Positions 14,554 through 22,853 of a DNA stretch of 32,931 bases are shown here, one piece after another. Position numbers and translations under genes: made by a program. Numbering within the stretch: position 1 is the stretch's first letter; each line of letters starts with the position of its first letter. The notes under the pieces were generated by a model that saw nothing but the letters and a program-made list of their open reading frames with translations, was not told where the DNA came from and searched no databases. The DNA lies in NCBI RefSeq assembly GCF_004348515.1, contig NZ_SMKH01000056.1, positions 1-32,931 on the forward strand, written 5' to 3'. The stretch is from Actinomadura sp. KC345. GTDB taxonomy: Bacteria > Actinomycetota > Actinomycetes > Streptosporangiales > Streptosporangiaceae.

Positions 14554-16617
14554 ATGAGCCAGAGCAGCCCCGTCAGCGAGCACGGCCCGGACAGCGAGCA
14601 CGGCCCGGACAGCGAGCACGGCCCGGACAGCGAGCACGGCCCGGACAGCGAGCACGGCCCCGCCGGCGGGCACGCCCACGTCGACGAGCGGACCGCCCGG
14701 AAGGTCGCCGAGGAGGCGCGCGAGACCGAATGGCGGCTGCCGAGCTTCGGCAAGCAGCTGTTCCTCGGCGACTTCCGCCTCGACCTCATCGACCCGCATC
14801 CCCGCCCGGACGGCGAGGCCCGCCGCAAGGGCGAGGAGTTCCTCGCGCGGCTCACCGAATTCTGCTCCACCAGGATCGACCCGGCGCGGATCGAGCGCGA
14901 GTCGCGCATCCCCGACGACGTCATCGCGGGCCTGCGGGAACTCGGCGCGCTCGGCATGAAGATCCCGGAGAAGTACGGCGGGCTCGGGCTCAGCCAGCTG
15001 TACTACGGCCGGGCGCTGATGGTCGTCGGCTCGGTCAGCCCCGCGCTCGCCGCGCTGCTGTCGGCGCACCAGTCCATCGGCGTCCCGCAGCCGGTCAAGC
15101 TGTTCGGGACGCCGGAGCAGCAGGAAGAGTGGCTGCCGCGCTGCGCCAGGCAGGTCAGCGCGTTCCTGCTGACCGAGCCCGACGTCGGCTCCGATCCGGC
15201 GCGGCTGCGCGCCACCGCCGTCCCCGACGGCGACGACTACCTCCTCAACGGCGTCAAGCTGTGGACGACCAACGGCGTCGTCGCCGACCTCGTCGTCGTC
15301 ATGGCGCGCGTCCCCAGATCGGGGAGCAGGCGCGGCGGCATCTCCGCGTTCGTCGTGGACACCTCCACCCCCGGCATCACCGTGGAGAACCGCAACGCGT
15401 TCATGGGGCTGCGCGGCATCGAGAACGGCGTCACGCGCTTCCACGACGTCCGCGTCCCGAAGGCCAACCTGATCGGCAAGGAGGGCGCGGGCCTGAAGGT
15501 CGCGCTGACCACGCTCAACACCGGGCGGCTGTCGCTGCCCGCGATCTGCGCGGCGAGCGGCAAGTGGGCCGCCAAGATCGCGCGGGAGTGGTCGAGGGAG
15601 CGGGTGCAGTGGGGCAGGCCGGTCGGCGAGCACGAGGCCGTCTCCCGGAAGATCTCGTTCATCGCGGCGACCGCGTACGCGATGGAGGCGATGCTCGACC
15701 TGTCCAGCCAGCTCGCCGACGACGAGCGCAACGACATCCGGATCGAGGCGGCGCTGGCGAAGCTGTGGACGTCGGAGATGGCGTGCCGCGCCGCCGACGA
15801 GCTGATGCAGGTGCGCGGCGGGCGCGGCTACGAGACCGCCGAGTCCCTCGCGGCGCGCGGCGAGCGCGGCGTGCCCGTGGAGCAGGTGGTGCGCGACCTG
15901 CGCATCAACCGGATCTTCGAGGGCTCCAGCGAGATCATGCATCTGCTGATCGCCCGCGAGGCGGTGGACGCGCATCTGTCGGTGGCCGGTGACATCATCG
16001 ACCCGGACGCGACCGCCGGGCAGAAGGCGCGGGCGGCGGCGAAGGCCGGCGGGTTCTACGCGCGCTGGCTGCCGACGCTGGTCACCGGCTCGGGCCAGCG
16101 CCCGAAGGCCTACGCCGAGTTCGGGCCGCTGGCCAAGCACCTGCGGTACGTCGAACGGGCGTCCCGCAAGCTGGCCCGGTCGATCTTCTACGCGTCGGGA
16201 CGCTGGCAGGGCGGGCTGGAGCACCGGCAGGGCTTCCTCGGCCGGATGGTCGACATCGGCGCCGAGCTGTACGCGATGAGCGCCGTGTGCGTCCGCGCGC
16301 GGGCCGACGCGTCGGCGGCCGGCCCGCTCGGCAGCGCCGGCGCGGGCGGCGAGGGCCCCGCCACGGCGCCCGGCGCGTCGGCCCTGCTGCTCGCGGACGC
16401 GTTCTGCCGGCAGTCGCGCATCCGCGTCGAGGAGCTGTTCGACGGGCTGTGGCGCAACACCGACGCGATGGACGCCAAGCTCGCGCGGGCCGTCCTCGCG
16501 GGCGACTTCGCCTGGGTGGAGGAGGGCGTCCTGGACCCGTCCATCCCCGGGCCGTGGATCGCGCCGTCCGAGCCGGGACCGAGCGAGAAGGAGGACGTCC
16601 ACCGCACCATCGGCTGA
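14554..16617 (+). CDS. Long-form acyl-CoA dehydrogenase with N-terminal hexapeptide repeat
   Basis: FAD enzyme that alpha,beta-desaturates an acyl-CoA, probably in fatty-acid beta-oxidation. It is 687 residues, longer than the usual 380-400, with a C-terminal extension of about 200 residues as in very-long-chain enzymes. Landmarks are EKYGGLGLSQLYYGRAL, the FAD loop AFLLTEPDVGSDPARL, GVKLWTTNG, ENGVTRFHDVRVPKANLIG, RVQWGRPVGEHEAV, MQVRGGRGYETAESL and RINRIFEGSSEIMHL, whose Glu is the expected catalytic base. ATG 14554 follows GAGGAGG closely. Residues 8-37 are SEHGPD four times, then SEHGPA, an acidic disordered tag absent from the family core. It is divergent from an IclR regulator. Just after the stop there is a 17-bp tandem duplication. 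Chain-length specificity is inferred from size only. Confidence 0.9.
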   Translation: MSQSSPVSEHGPDSEHGPDSEHGPDSEHGPDSEHGPAGGHAHVDERTARKVAEEARETEWRLPSFGKQLFLGDFRLDLIDPHPRPDGEARRKGEEFLARLTEFCSTRIDPARIERESRIPDDVIAGLRELGALGMKIPEKYGGLGLSQLYYGRALMVVGSVSPALAALLSAHQSIGVPQPVKLFGTPEQQEEWLPRCARQVSAFLLTEPDVGSDPARLRATAVPDGDDYLLNGVKLWTTNGVVADLVVVMARVPRSGSRRGGISAFVVDTSTPGITVENRNAFMGLRGIENGVTRFHDVRVPKANLIGKEGAGLKVALTTLNTGRLSLPAICAASGKWAAKIAREWSRERVQWGRPVGEHEAVSRKISFIAATAYAMEAMLDLSSQLADDERNDIRIEAALAKLWTSEMACRAADELMQVRGGRGYETAESLAARGERGVPVEQVVRDLRINRIFEGSSEIMHLLIAREAVDAHLSVAGDIIDPDATAGQKARAAAKAGGFYARWLPTLVTGSGQRPKAYAEFGPLAKHLRYVERASRKLARSIFYASGRWQGGLEHRQGFLGRMVDIGAELYAMSAVCVRARADASAAGPLGSAGAGGEGPATAPGASALLLADAFCRQSRIRVEELFDGLWRNTDAMDAKLARAVLAGDFAWVEEGVLDPSIPGPWIAPSEPGPSEKEDVHRTIG
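14575..14664. repeat. 18-bp tandem repeat, four perfect copies plus a variant
   Basis: AGCGAGCACGGCCCGGAC is repeated exactly from 14575 to 14646, and a fifth unit with altered end runs to 14664. It encodes the SEHGPD hexapeptides at the N-terminus of the acyl-CoA dehydrogenase. The perfect DNA identity indicates recent, still in-frame expansion. Confidence 0.9.
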
Positions 16618-16637
16618 GCCGCGCCATCGGCTGAGCC
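16604..16637. repeat. 17-bp tandem duplication over a stop codon
   Basis: GCACCATCGGCTGAGCC (16604-16620) is followed directly by a copy differing at one base (16621-16637). The first copy contains the TGA stop of the acyl-CoA dehydrogenase and the second repeats it out of use. Confidence 0.8.
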
Positions 16638-16879
16638 ACCGCGCCCGGAGGGGATGGACTCCCGCCCGGATCGTGGCGGGCCCTACGCATGGGCGCCGCG
16701 GGTGCTAAGTGCGGACGCCGCGGGGACGCGCGGCGTCCGTGCGTCTGCGGGCGGTGCGCTTCCGGGGACGAGTAGACTGGCCCGATCTTCGCGCCAGAGA
16801 CCGGCCGTCCCGAGCGGATCAGGTCATCGGTCCGGCGAACGAGAATCCAGAGCGCCCACGCACCCAGCAAGCGGGAAGT

Positions 16880-17722
16880 ATGCAGTCACCTGGTCAGAAG
16901 AAGTCCATCGCAGGCACCCTCCTCAACCTCGTCGGCAGCCGCACGAAGGGCCCCGGCCCGGCCGCCGCGCCCGCTCCCGATCCGGCGAGCGGGGGCAAGG
17001 ACGGGGACGTCGTCCAGCCCGCCGCCGGGGAGGGGGCGCTGGAGAACCATCTGGGCGGGGACGAGGCCCGCAACTACCGCAAGTACGAGTACGAGACCGT
17101 CGCGCCGCACGTCGGGCGGTCCATGCTGGAGGTCGGCTCGGGTCTCGGGCACTTCTCCGAGCAGTTCGCCGGGCGCCTCGACTACCTCGTCGTCAGCGAC
17201 AACGACCCGTACTGCGTCGGCCGGCTGCGCGAGCGCTACGACGGCGACGACGAGGTCGAGGTCATCGACCTGGCGCTGCCCGCCGACATCGTGATCCGGC
17301 GGAAGGTCGACACCGTCGTGATGATGAACGTCCTGGAGCACATCAAGGACGACGTCCAGGCGCTGCGCGACCTCGCCTCCGTCACCGAGCCCGGCGGCCG
17401 GATCGTCATCTGGGTTCCCGGCTACATGCAGCTCTACGGGGACTTCGACCGCAAGGTCGGGCACGTCACCCGGTACACGCCGAAGACGCTGGAGGCGTCC
17501 GTCCGCGAGGCCGGGCTCGAACCCGAGGTGCTCAAGCCGATCAACTTCCTGGGCGGGATCGCCTGGTGGTTCGCGGTCCGCCGCGGCGGCGCCGGCTACC
17601 CCGACCCCAAGCTCGTCAAGATCTACGACCGGACGGTCGTGCCGCTCACCCGCACCATCGAGCGCGTGGTCAAGCCGCCGTTCGGGCAGACGGTGTTCTG
17701 CGTCGCGCGCGTCCCGCGCTGA
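16880..17722 (+). CDS. Class I SAM-dependent methyltransferase
   Basis: A 280-residue protein with a Rossmann methyltransferase domain. The SAM-binding loop is MLEVGSGLGHFSEQF (82-96), an acidic strand end is VVSDNDPYC, the post-motif VVMMNVLEHIKDD is typical of the type 11/12 group, and EPGGRIVIWVPGY gives the late strand. The first 55 residues are a Pro/Ala/Gly-rich linker. The C-terminal part (YGDFDRKVGHVTRYTPKTL, FGQTVFCVARVP) resembles methyltransferases acting on sugars, lipids or polyketides; the substrate is unknown. ATG 16880 starts right after GCGGGAAG, a close and weak ribosome site. A TAGACT -10-like element lies at 16773. It stands alone with a strong terminator behind it. Confidence 0.88.
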   Translation: MQSPGQKKSIAGTLLNLVGSRTKGPGPAAAPAPDPASGGKDGDVVQPAAGEGALENHLGGDEARNYRKYEYETVAPHVGRSMLEVGSGLGHFSEQFAGRLDYLVVSDNDPYCVGRLRERYDGDDEVEVIDLALPADIVIRRKVDTVVMMNVLEHIKDDVQALRDLASVTEPGGRIVIWVPGYMQLYGDFDRKVGHVTRYTPKTLEASVREAGLEPEVLKPINFLGGIAWWFAVRRGGAGYPDPKLVKIYDRTVVPLTRTIERVVKPPFGQTVFCVARVPR

Positions 17723-17741
17723 CGCGCCGGGAAGCTCCGGA

Positions 17742-17784
17742 ACGGGGACGGGTCACGGAACGCGGCCCGTCCCCGTCGCTTTTT
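17742..17784 (+). terminator. Rho-independent terminator of the methyltransferase gene
   Basis: ACGGGGACGGG (17742-17752) pairs perfectly with CCCGTCCCCGT (17766-17776) around a 13-base loop, followed by CGCTTTTT. This is a textbook intrinsic terminator, 20 bases after the stop codon. Confidence 0.9.
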
Positions 17785-17958
17785 CCCACGCCCGGAACCG
17801 GTATGTCGTCCGCCGCTCCGCGGCCTTCCGGGCACGACACTGGGCAGTGGCCGGAACGGCCCCGGACCGCCTCTCCTGGCGGAGGAGCACCGCCTGCTTC
17901 CGTGGTCCGCGGCCGTGAAGGCCGGCCACGAAGTTCCCGTGTGGTCCGACGATTCGGG

Positions 17959-17988
17959 GCGGGGGTCCCGCGGAGGGGAGACCCCCGC
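17959..17988 (-). terminator. Probable terminator hairpin of the LuxR-type gene
   Basis: GCGGGGGTC (17959-17967) pairs with GACCCCCGC (17980-17988) around 12 bases, about 40 bases beyond the stop of the minus-strand regulator. There is no T-tract, as is common in actinomycetes. The rest of the roughly 300-base gap 17723-18025 shows no gene. Confidence 0.55.
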
Positions 17989-18025
17989 CACCGAACCACC
18001 AACGCCACGGAACCACGGGTGCGGA

Positions 18026-20986
18026 TCAGGAGACGGGGGCGGCGTCCTGACCGGTATGGGCGGTGAACAGGGCTAGGCGGTGGGCGGTGGCGGCGGCCTC
18101 GCCGCGGCTCGCCACGTCCAGCTTCCCGAGGATGTTCGAGACGTGCACGCTGGCGGTCTTCACCGAGATGAACAGCGCGTCGGCGATATCGCGGTTGCTG
18201 CGGCCCTCGGCGACCAGGCGCAGCACCTCGTACTCGCGCGGCGTGAGCCCGAGCGGCGCGGACGACTCGCTCGCGCGCGGCGTCCGGGTGCGGCGCAGCA
18301 GGTCGGCGACGCGCTCGCCGAGCGGGACGGCGCCGAGGCCGTCCGCCAGCTCCGCCGCCGTCCGCAGCCAGTCCGCCGCGACCTGGTGCCCGTCCGCCCG
18401 GTGGTCACCAGAGCCGTCGTCGCCCGGGTCCAGGTCGCCGCCCGCCAGCGCGGCCTCCGCCGCGTGGAACAGCGCTCGCGCACGGTTGTACGGGTTGCCG
18501 AGGGCCTCCCATGCCGCCGCGGCCTCCGTCCAGGCGGCCACGTCGAGGACGCCCCGGGCGCGGGACGCCTCGGCGCGGAACGTGAGGCGGTGCGCCTGCT
18601 GGAGCGGGCCGTCGGCGTCGAGGCGAGCCGCGCGTTCCTCGATCCGCCGCAGGTCGTCGCCCGCGTCGCGCAGTTCGGCGCAGACCGTCGCGCCGGCGAC
18701 CAGCACCGGCCAGCTGTAGCGGGCGTCGTCGGGCAGGCCGGGGTTGTCGAGGACGGGACGCACCGCGTCCAGGGCGGCCTCGGGGCGCCCCTCGGCGAGC
18801 GCCAGGCACGCCTCAAGCCAGAGCGTGCTGAAGTAGTCCTGGGTCTTCAGCCACTTCATCTTGAGGTTCATGATCTCGCCGGCCACGGCCAGCCGCTCGC
18901 GCGCGGTGGCGAGGTCCCCGCGCGACATCGCCACCCAGCCGGACAGGACGAGCAGCGACGTCCGGGTCGTGACGGCCGGGTCCTGCTCCATGGCGTGGTT
19001 CAGCACGGCGACGGCCTCGTCCCACCGGCCGAGCGAGACCAACGGCTCGGCCTGGTTGATGGACAGGAACGTGCCCTGCGTACGGGCCACGCCGTACTCG
19101 CGGGAGAGTTCGATGCCGCGTCCGGCGACCGCGACGGCCTCCTCGTGCCGGCCCGCGCCCTCGAGGAAGTGGGACCTGATCACGTGGCACCGGAGCATCA
19201 CCCGGTGGTCGCCCGTGCTCTCCGCCGTCTTCTCGACCTCGGAGAGATGGGAGTCGTCCGCGTAGTCGATCTCGACGCAGAACCGGGTGATCAGCGCCTC
19301 CGCCTCGGCGAGGGGGTCGGTGAGCTTGCGCGCGATGGTCAGGGACTCGGCCGCCGCCCGGTGGGCCTCCTCGATGTCGGGGGTGAGTCGGACGTAGTTC
19401 CCCAGCGTGGACAGCGCCCGTGCTCGCAGCGCGGTCGGCGGGTCGGCCGGGAGCATCGACACCGCGGCCCGCAGGTCCTCGACGAATCCCGGGCGGGCCA
19501 TCTGGTAGCGCATGCGGCCGCGCAGCACGAGCATCATCGCCACGCGTGCCGGGTCGCGCTCGCCGTCCCCGGCTCTGTCCCCGGATCTGTCCTCGTAGCC
19601 GACTTCGCGGAGCGCGGCGGTGACGAGCTTGATGCCGCGGTCGAACTCGCCCGCCTCGTCCGCGGCGGCCGCCGCCTTCTCCAGGACGGTGACCTGGTCC
19701 GCGCCGATGCGTTCCGCCGCGTCCGGGACCTGGTCCCACAGTTCGAGGACGCGCGACAGCATCGCGAGGCACTCGGCGTACGCGACGGCCTTGCGCGCGT
19801 CGGCGGCGGCGCGCCAGGACGCGACCAGGGCCCACGTACTGTCGTGGGCCGCCTTCCAGTGGTAGCTCAGTTCGACCCAGAGCCGTCCGGACGGGACGAG
19901 CCCGGGGTCGTTCTCCAGCGCCTCGGCGTAGCGGCGGTGGAGGCGCGTGTACTCGCCCGGCAGGAGGTCGTCGTGGACGGCCTCGCGGATCAGCGCGTGC
20001 CGGAACGCGTAGCCGTCTCCATCCACGACCAGCACGTTCGCGGCGACCGCGGGACGCAGCACGCGGGTCAGCGCGGCGTCCCCGAGCCCGGTGACGACCG
20101 CCAGCAGCGCGTGCTCGATGCGGGTGCCGCCGCCGCTCGCGTCCCGCAGGACGTCCTGCGTCTCCTCCGGAAGCCGCTGGACGCCGGCCAGCAGCAGATC
20201 GCGCAGCGACTCGGGAAGCTCGCTCGCCAGCGTCCCGTCGTCGTCGAGGAGGGCTTCGACGAACAGCGGATTGCCCTCGCTGCGGGCGGCGATGCGCTCG
20301 ACGAGGCCGGACGGCGGCGGCTGGCCGAGCAGCTCGGTGACGAGCGCGCCGATGTCCGTGCGGGACAGCGGCGCGATCTCCGTCCGCCGGACGCGCTCGA
20401 CCCGCTCCAGCCCGGCGAGCAGCGGACGCAGCGGATGGGTGCGGTGCAGCTCGTCCGACCGGTACGTCACGACGATCAGGACCGGCGCGGTACCGAGGTT
20501 GCGGATCAGGAAGGCCAGCAGGTCGCGGGTGGAGCGGTCCGCCCAGTGGGCGTCCTCGACGACGAGCACGACAGGGCCGCGCTCGGCCAGGCGCTCCAGC
20601 AGCGTCAGCATGACCTCGAACAGCCGTGCGCGCTCCTCGCCGGACGCGGCGTCGGACTCCGGCTCCCCGAACTCGGGCAGCAGCCGGGCGAGGCCGCCGG
20701 TGTCACCGCGCGGGACGAGTTCGGCGACGCCGTCGATGCCGACGTCGCGGACGAGGCAGCGCAGGACGGTCGTGAACGGCGCGAACGGCAGTCCGTCCGA
20801 GCCGAGCTCCAGGCAACCGCCGGTGAGGACCCGGGCGCGTCCGCCGACACGCTCGGTGAACTCGCGGATCAGCCGGGTCTTGCCGAGCCCCGCGTCGCCG
20901 CCGACGAGCACGGCCCCCGGCGCGGCGGCGAGCCCGTCCTCCAGCTCCCGCAACTCGGCCGACCTGCCGACCAGGACGGGACTCAT
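18026..20986 (-). CDS. LAL-type LuxR family regulator (large ATP-binding)
   Basis: A roughly 986-residue multidomain regulator, normal size for the LAL (MalT-like) class. The N-terminal STAND/AAA module has VLVGRSAELRELE, Walker A GGDAGLGKTRL, Walker B VVLVVEDAHWAD and IVVTYRSDE. A long helical middle region of TPR-like repeats follows. The last 65 residues are a LuxR HTH (LTPREYEVLRLVAEGRSNRDIADALFIS, then KTASVHVSNILGKL). Such proteins sense a ligand through the ATPase/TPR part and activate transcription, often of secondary-metabolite or sugar genes; neither ligand nor target is identifiable here. ATG 20986 or the in-frame GTG at 21001 may be the start; neither has a ribosome site, so a leaderless transcript is possible. 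It reads in the same direction as the W-rich small gene upstream, 68-83 bases away depending on the start chosen. Confidence 0.92.
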   Translation of the reverse strand: MSPVLVGRSAELRELEDGLAAAPGAVLVGGDAGLGKTRLIREFTERVGGRARVLTGGCLELGSDGLPFAPFTTVLRCLVRDVGIDGVAELVPRGDTGGLARLLPEFGEPESDAASGEERARLFEVMLTLLERLAERGPVVLVVEDAHWADRSTRDLLAFLIRNLGTAPVLIVVTYRSDELHRTHPLRPLLAGLERVERVRRTEIAPLSRTDIGALVTELLGQPPPSGLVERIAARSEGNPLFVEALLDDDGTLASELPESLRDLLLAGVQRLPEETQDVLRDASGGGTRIEHALLAVVTGLGDAALTRVLRPAVAANVLVVDGDGYAFRHALIREAVHDDLLPGEYTRLHRRYAEALENDPGLVPSGRLWVELSYHWKAAHDSTWALVASWRAAADARKAVAYAECLAMLSRVLELWDQVPDAAERIGADQVTVLEKAAAAADEAGEFDRGIKLVTAALREVGYEDRSGDRAGDGERDPARVAMMLVLRGRMRYQMARPGFVEDLRAAVSMLPADPPTALRARALSTLGNYVRLTPDIEEAHRAAAESLTIARKLTDPLAEAEALITRFCVEIDYADDSHLSEVEKTAESTGDHRVMLRCHVIRSHFLEGAGRHEEAVAVAGRGIELSREYGVARTQGTFLSINQAEPLVSLGRWDEAVAVLNHAMEQDPAVTTRTSLLVLSGWVAMSRGDLATARERLAVAGEIMNLKMKWLKTQDYFSTLWLEACLALAEGRPEAALDAVRPVLDNPGLPDDARYSWPVLVAGATVCAELRDAGDDLRRIEERAARLDADGPLQQAHRLTFRAEASRARGVLDVAAWTEAAAAWEALGNPYNRARALFHAAEAALAGGDLDPGDDGSGDHRADGHQVAADWLRTAAELADGLGAVPLGERVADLLRRTRTPRASESSAPLGLTPREYEVLRLVAEGRSNRDIADALFISVKTASVHVSNILGKLDVASRGEAAATAHRLALFTAHTGQDAAPVS

Positions 20987-21069
20987 CACACGTGGGCTCA
21001 CGCCACAAGCATGCCAAACGAGTCGGACATTCCCACCTGCTTTTCACCCTGTGAGACGCCGCCCACCGG

Positions 21070-21372
21070 TCAGGCGGCGGCGGCTCCGAACTCCGCGGCC
21101 AGCCGCTTGTTGCCGCCGAGCACCCCGGCCCAGCCGAGCGCGCCGCCGTCCTTGAAATACGCGTCCCGCGCCTGCCCCTGATCGTCGTAGCGGACGTGCA
21201 CCCACCTGTTCGTGCCCATCTGCGTGCGTCCGACGGAGATGATCGAGCCCCCGACGGCCCGGGACTTGCCGGTGAACTGGAAGGTGCCCCGCTGGATGGA
21301 CAGGGAGCCCCGGTCCTCCCAGGCCGGAACGTTCACGGCGGCGGCCGAGCGGTACCAGACGTTGTCCCTCAT
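21070..21372 (-). CDS. Small W-rich protein, possibly PH-like fold (copy A1)
   Basis: A 100-residue soluble protein that I do not recognise by name. It is rich in Trp and Gly with alternating short strands: VPAWEDRGSLSIQRGTFQF, then GGSIISVGRTQMG, NRWVHVRYDD, ARDAYFKDGGALGWAGVLGG, and a final helix NKRLAAEF. This succession of strands capped by one helix suggests a bacterial PH/GRAM-like barrel, which is inference only. ATG 21372 has GAGGAGG seven bases upstream. It is divergent from the membrane protein at 21590 across 217 bases. A decayed copy of the same gene lies at 22026-22170, again divergent from a paralogue of that membrane protein, so the two proteins probably belong together. Confidence 0.7.
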   Translation of the reverse strand: MRDNVWYRSAAAVNVPAWEDRGSLSIQRGTFQFTGKSRAVGGSIISVGRTQMGTNRWVHVRYDDQGQARDAYFKDGGALGWAGVLGGNKRLAAEFGAAAA

Positions 21373-21501
21373 GCGTCCTCCTCGTCGGGCTCATGTCACA
21401 CCCGCATTAGATTCACCGCGCTGATCCCGGGTTCGCGGGCGATCCACGCGCCCTGCCCGACGAGGCGTCTTGCACGGCGGGCCTCGCCCGGACGGTCGAA
21501 C

Positions 21502-21548
21502 CCGACGACCGCGCACGGCGCGGAACGTCTCCACAGACCACAGGCACG
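21502..21548 (+). promoter_or_regulatory. Duplicated leader element upstream of membrane protein B1
   Basis: About 47 bases here (containing CGACGACCG, CACGGCGCGGA, CGTC and CCACAG) recur with few changes at 22231-22277, at a similar distance from the start of the paralogous gene. Both leaders then share an A-rich ribosome site with AAAGGAAAA. Conservation in copies whose coding regions have diverged suggests a shared promoter or operator. Confidence 0.5.
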
Positions 21549-21589
21549 TCCGCGCTCGGCGCGGAGTAGCCACAAAGGAAAAGAGAATC

Positions 21590-21898
21590 ATGAACAACAA
21601 CATCATCGCGGCCGTTGTCGCCGGCATCGTCTTGATCATCTGTCTACTCGACGGCAGCGGCTTCATCTCCATGGTCGTCGGGGGCGCACTTTTCTTCGCC
21701 GGCTGGGAGCACGCCAAACGCGAATGGACTGACAAGAAGGCGTCCTTCGGGCACCGCGCCACCGGCCCGGTCGCCCTCACCGTCTGCGTCCTTATCGCGG
21801 TGCAGGCCGCCGACCTGAGCGGATTCGTTGGCGATGTCGCCAGGGGGTTCTGCTTCGCCATCCTCATCAAGTGCGTCTTGTTCTTCTCCAAGGACTGA
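21590..21898 (+). CDS. Small integral membrane protein (copy B1)
   Basis: A 102-residue membrane protein of unknown family. Four hydrophobic stretches are visible (about 4-20, 25-41, 56-73, 78-98), arranged as two hairpins around a charged loop, EHAKREWTDKK. ATG 21590 lies 9 bases after AAAGGAA. It is a clear paralogue of the gene at 22317: both have NII near the start, an AxR-W/KRAW loop and a GFV-D-A-GF motif (GFVGDVARGF here). It is divergent from the W-rich gene A1 and followed by its own terminator. The AT-richer start region contrasts with the neighbours. The context suggests that A and B proteins act together at the membrane, but no function is known to me. Confidence 0.72.
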   Translation: MNNNIIAAVVAGIVLIICLLDGSGFISMVVGGALFFAGWEHAKREWTDKKASFGHRATGPVALTVCVLIAVQAADLSGFVGDVARGFCFAILIKCVLFFSKD

Positions 21899-21957
21899 CG
21901 CCGTGCCTCAAGGTGAGAATCGCCAAGGCCCGTCAGCGCCCTGGCCCGGAAACGAAG

Positions 21958-21978
21958 GGCGGCTCTCGGGCCGCCTTT
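21958..21978 (+). terminator. Terminator after B1
   Basis: GGCGGC (21958-21963) pairs with GCCGCC (21970-21975) around TCTCGG, followed by TTTCCCTT. The same hairpin type (GGCC-TCGGGCC core with a T/C-rich tail) follows the paralogue B2, so the terminator was part of the duplicated unit. Confidence 0.75.
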
Positions 21979-22025
21979 CCCTTGTCCGGCGTGCCGACCG
22001 GCCGGCACGGGCCGGGTGGCGGCTC

Positions 22026-22170
22026 TCCCGCTCGCCGCCACTGAGCACCCCGGGCGCGCCGCCGTCCATGAGGCACGCGTCCTCCGGCGGACTGGAACGT
22101 GCCCTGCCCAATGCTCGGCGACCCTCGATCCTCCCAGGCCGGAGCTTTCACGGCGGCGGCCGAGGAGTCG
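22026..22170 (-). pseudogene. Decayed second copy (A2) of the small W-rich gene
   Basis: On the minus strand from about 22170 the reading SSAAAVKAPAWEDRGSPSI, then GQGTFQ, matches A1 residues 9-32 closely. After TTCCAG about 100 bases are missing. The similarity resumes in another frame as MDGGAPGVLSGG, matching KDGGALGWAGVLGG of A1 with a further 9-base loss. The start region is unrecognisable. So this is a duplicate that has lost its start, middle and frame. It sits divergently upstream of B2 exactly as A1 sits upstream of B1. Confidence 0.8.
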
Positions 22171-22230
22171 CGGTGCGCCTCACGGGTCCCCGGGCCTTGC
22201 ACAGACGGCCCCACTCGGGACGATCATTAG

Positions 22231-22277
22231 TGACGACCGTACACGGCGCGGATCGTCCCACACACCACAGACACCTC
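22231..22277 (+). promoter_or_regulatory. Duplicated leader element upstream of membrane protein B2
   Basis: Second copy of the element at 21502-21548: GACGACCG, ACACGGCGCGGA, CGTC and CCACAG occur in the same order and spacing. It has been kept although the divergent partner gene here is dead, which favours a role in expressing B2. Confidence 0.5.
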
Positions 22278-22316
22278 GTGCACGGCACACCAAGAACTCA
22301 CAAAGGAAAATTCACA

Positions 22317-22658
22317 ATGCAGAAGCAGAACATCATCATCCCCGTCGCCGCCCTTTTCGTCGGCGGACTCATCGTTGCCGTCAACGGCTTCTTCGACTCC
22401 ATCTTTATGGCCGTCGGAATCACCCTGTTTCTCGTGTGCTACCGGAAGAACAAGCGCGCGTGGGACAACCTCCCCAAGGGAGCGTCGGCCGAAGAGCGTC
22501 CGCTCCTCAGCACGATCATCCTCGTCGCCCTCTCCGTCGTCGCTGTCTTCTCCAGCACCGGCCGGGGCTTCGTCAGCGACATCGCCCTCGGGTTCGGCGG
22601 CACCGCCCTGCTCATGGGTCTGACCCTGTTCTTCAAGTCCAAGAAGGCCTCGAAGTAG
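22317..22658 (+). CDS. Small integral membrane protein (copy B2)
   Basis: A 113-residue paralogue of B1 with the same layout: four hydrophobic stretches (about 6-24, 27-42, 65-80, 90-107), a basic loop YRKNKRAWDNLPK between the second and third, and the motif GFVSDIALGF near the end, then a lysine-rich tail KSKKASK. ATG 22317 follows AAAGGAAAA by about 9 bases, the same leader type as B1. A double-hairpin terminator follows. Its divergent partner gene is a pseudogene, yet this frame and its signals are intact, so B2 either works without an A partner or shares A1. The family is not recognised. Confidence 0.72.
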   Translation: MQKQNIIIPVAALFVGGLIVAVNGFFDSIFMAVGITLFLVCYRKNKRAWDNLPKGASAEERPLLSTIILVALSVVAVFSSTGRGFVSDIALGFGGTALLMGLTLFFKSKKASK

Positions 22659-22662
22659 AACC

Positions 22663-22720
22663 ACCGAAGCTCACCCGAGCTTCGGTCCGAACAAAGGCGG
22701 CCCCCTCGGGCCGCTTTTCC
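22663..22720 (+). terminator. Double-hairpin terminator after B2
   Basis: A first hairpin, ACCGAAGCT (22663-22671) with AGCTTCGGT (22678-22686), is perfect with a 6-base loop. A second, GCGGCCC (22697-22703) with GGGCCGC (22708-22714), is followed by TTTTCCTTTCCC. The second resembles the terminator after B1. Confidence 0.85.
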
Positions 22721-22853
22721 TTTCCCGCGGCCCCGGCCACGCCCGGGGGCGCTGTTGACGAGACGTCCAAGCCGCGCGACGCTGACGGGTGCGGCCGCGT
22801 CGGGCTGCGTTGTCGCTGCGTTCTCGCAGGTCTTGAGGCTGGAGGTGCGACAC

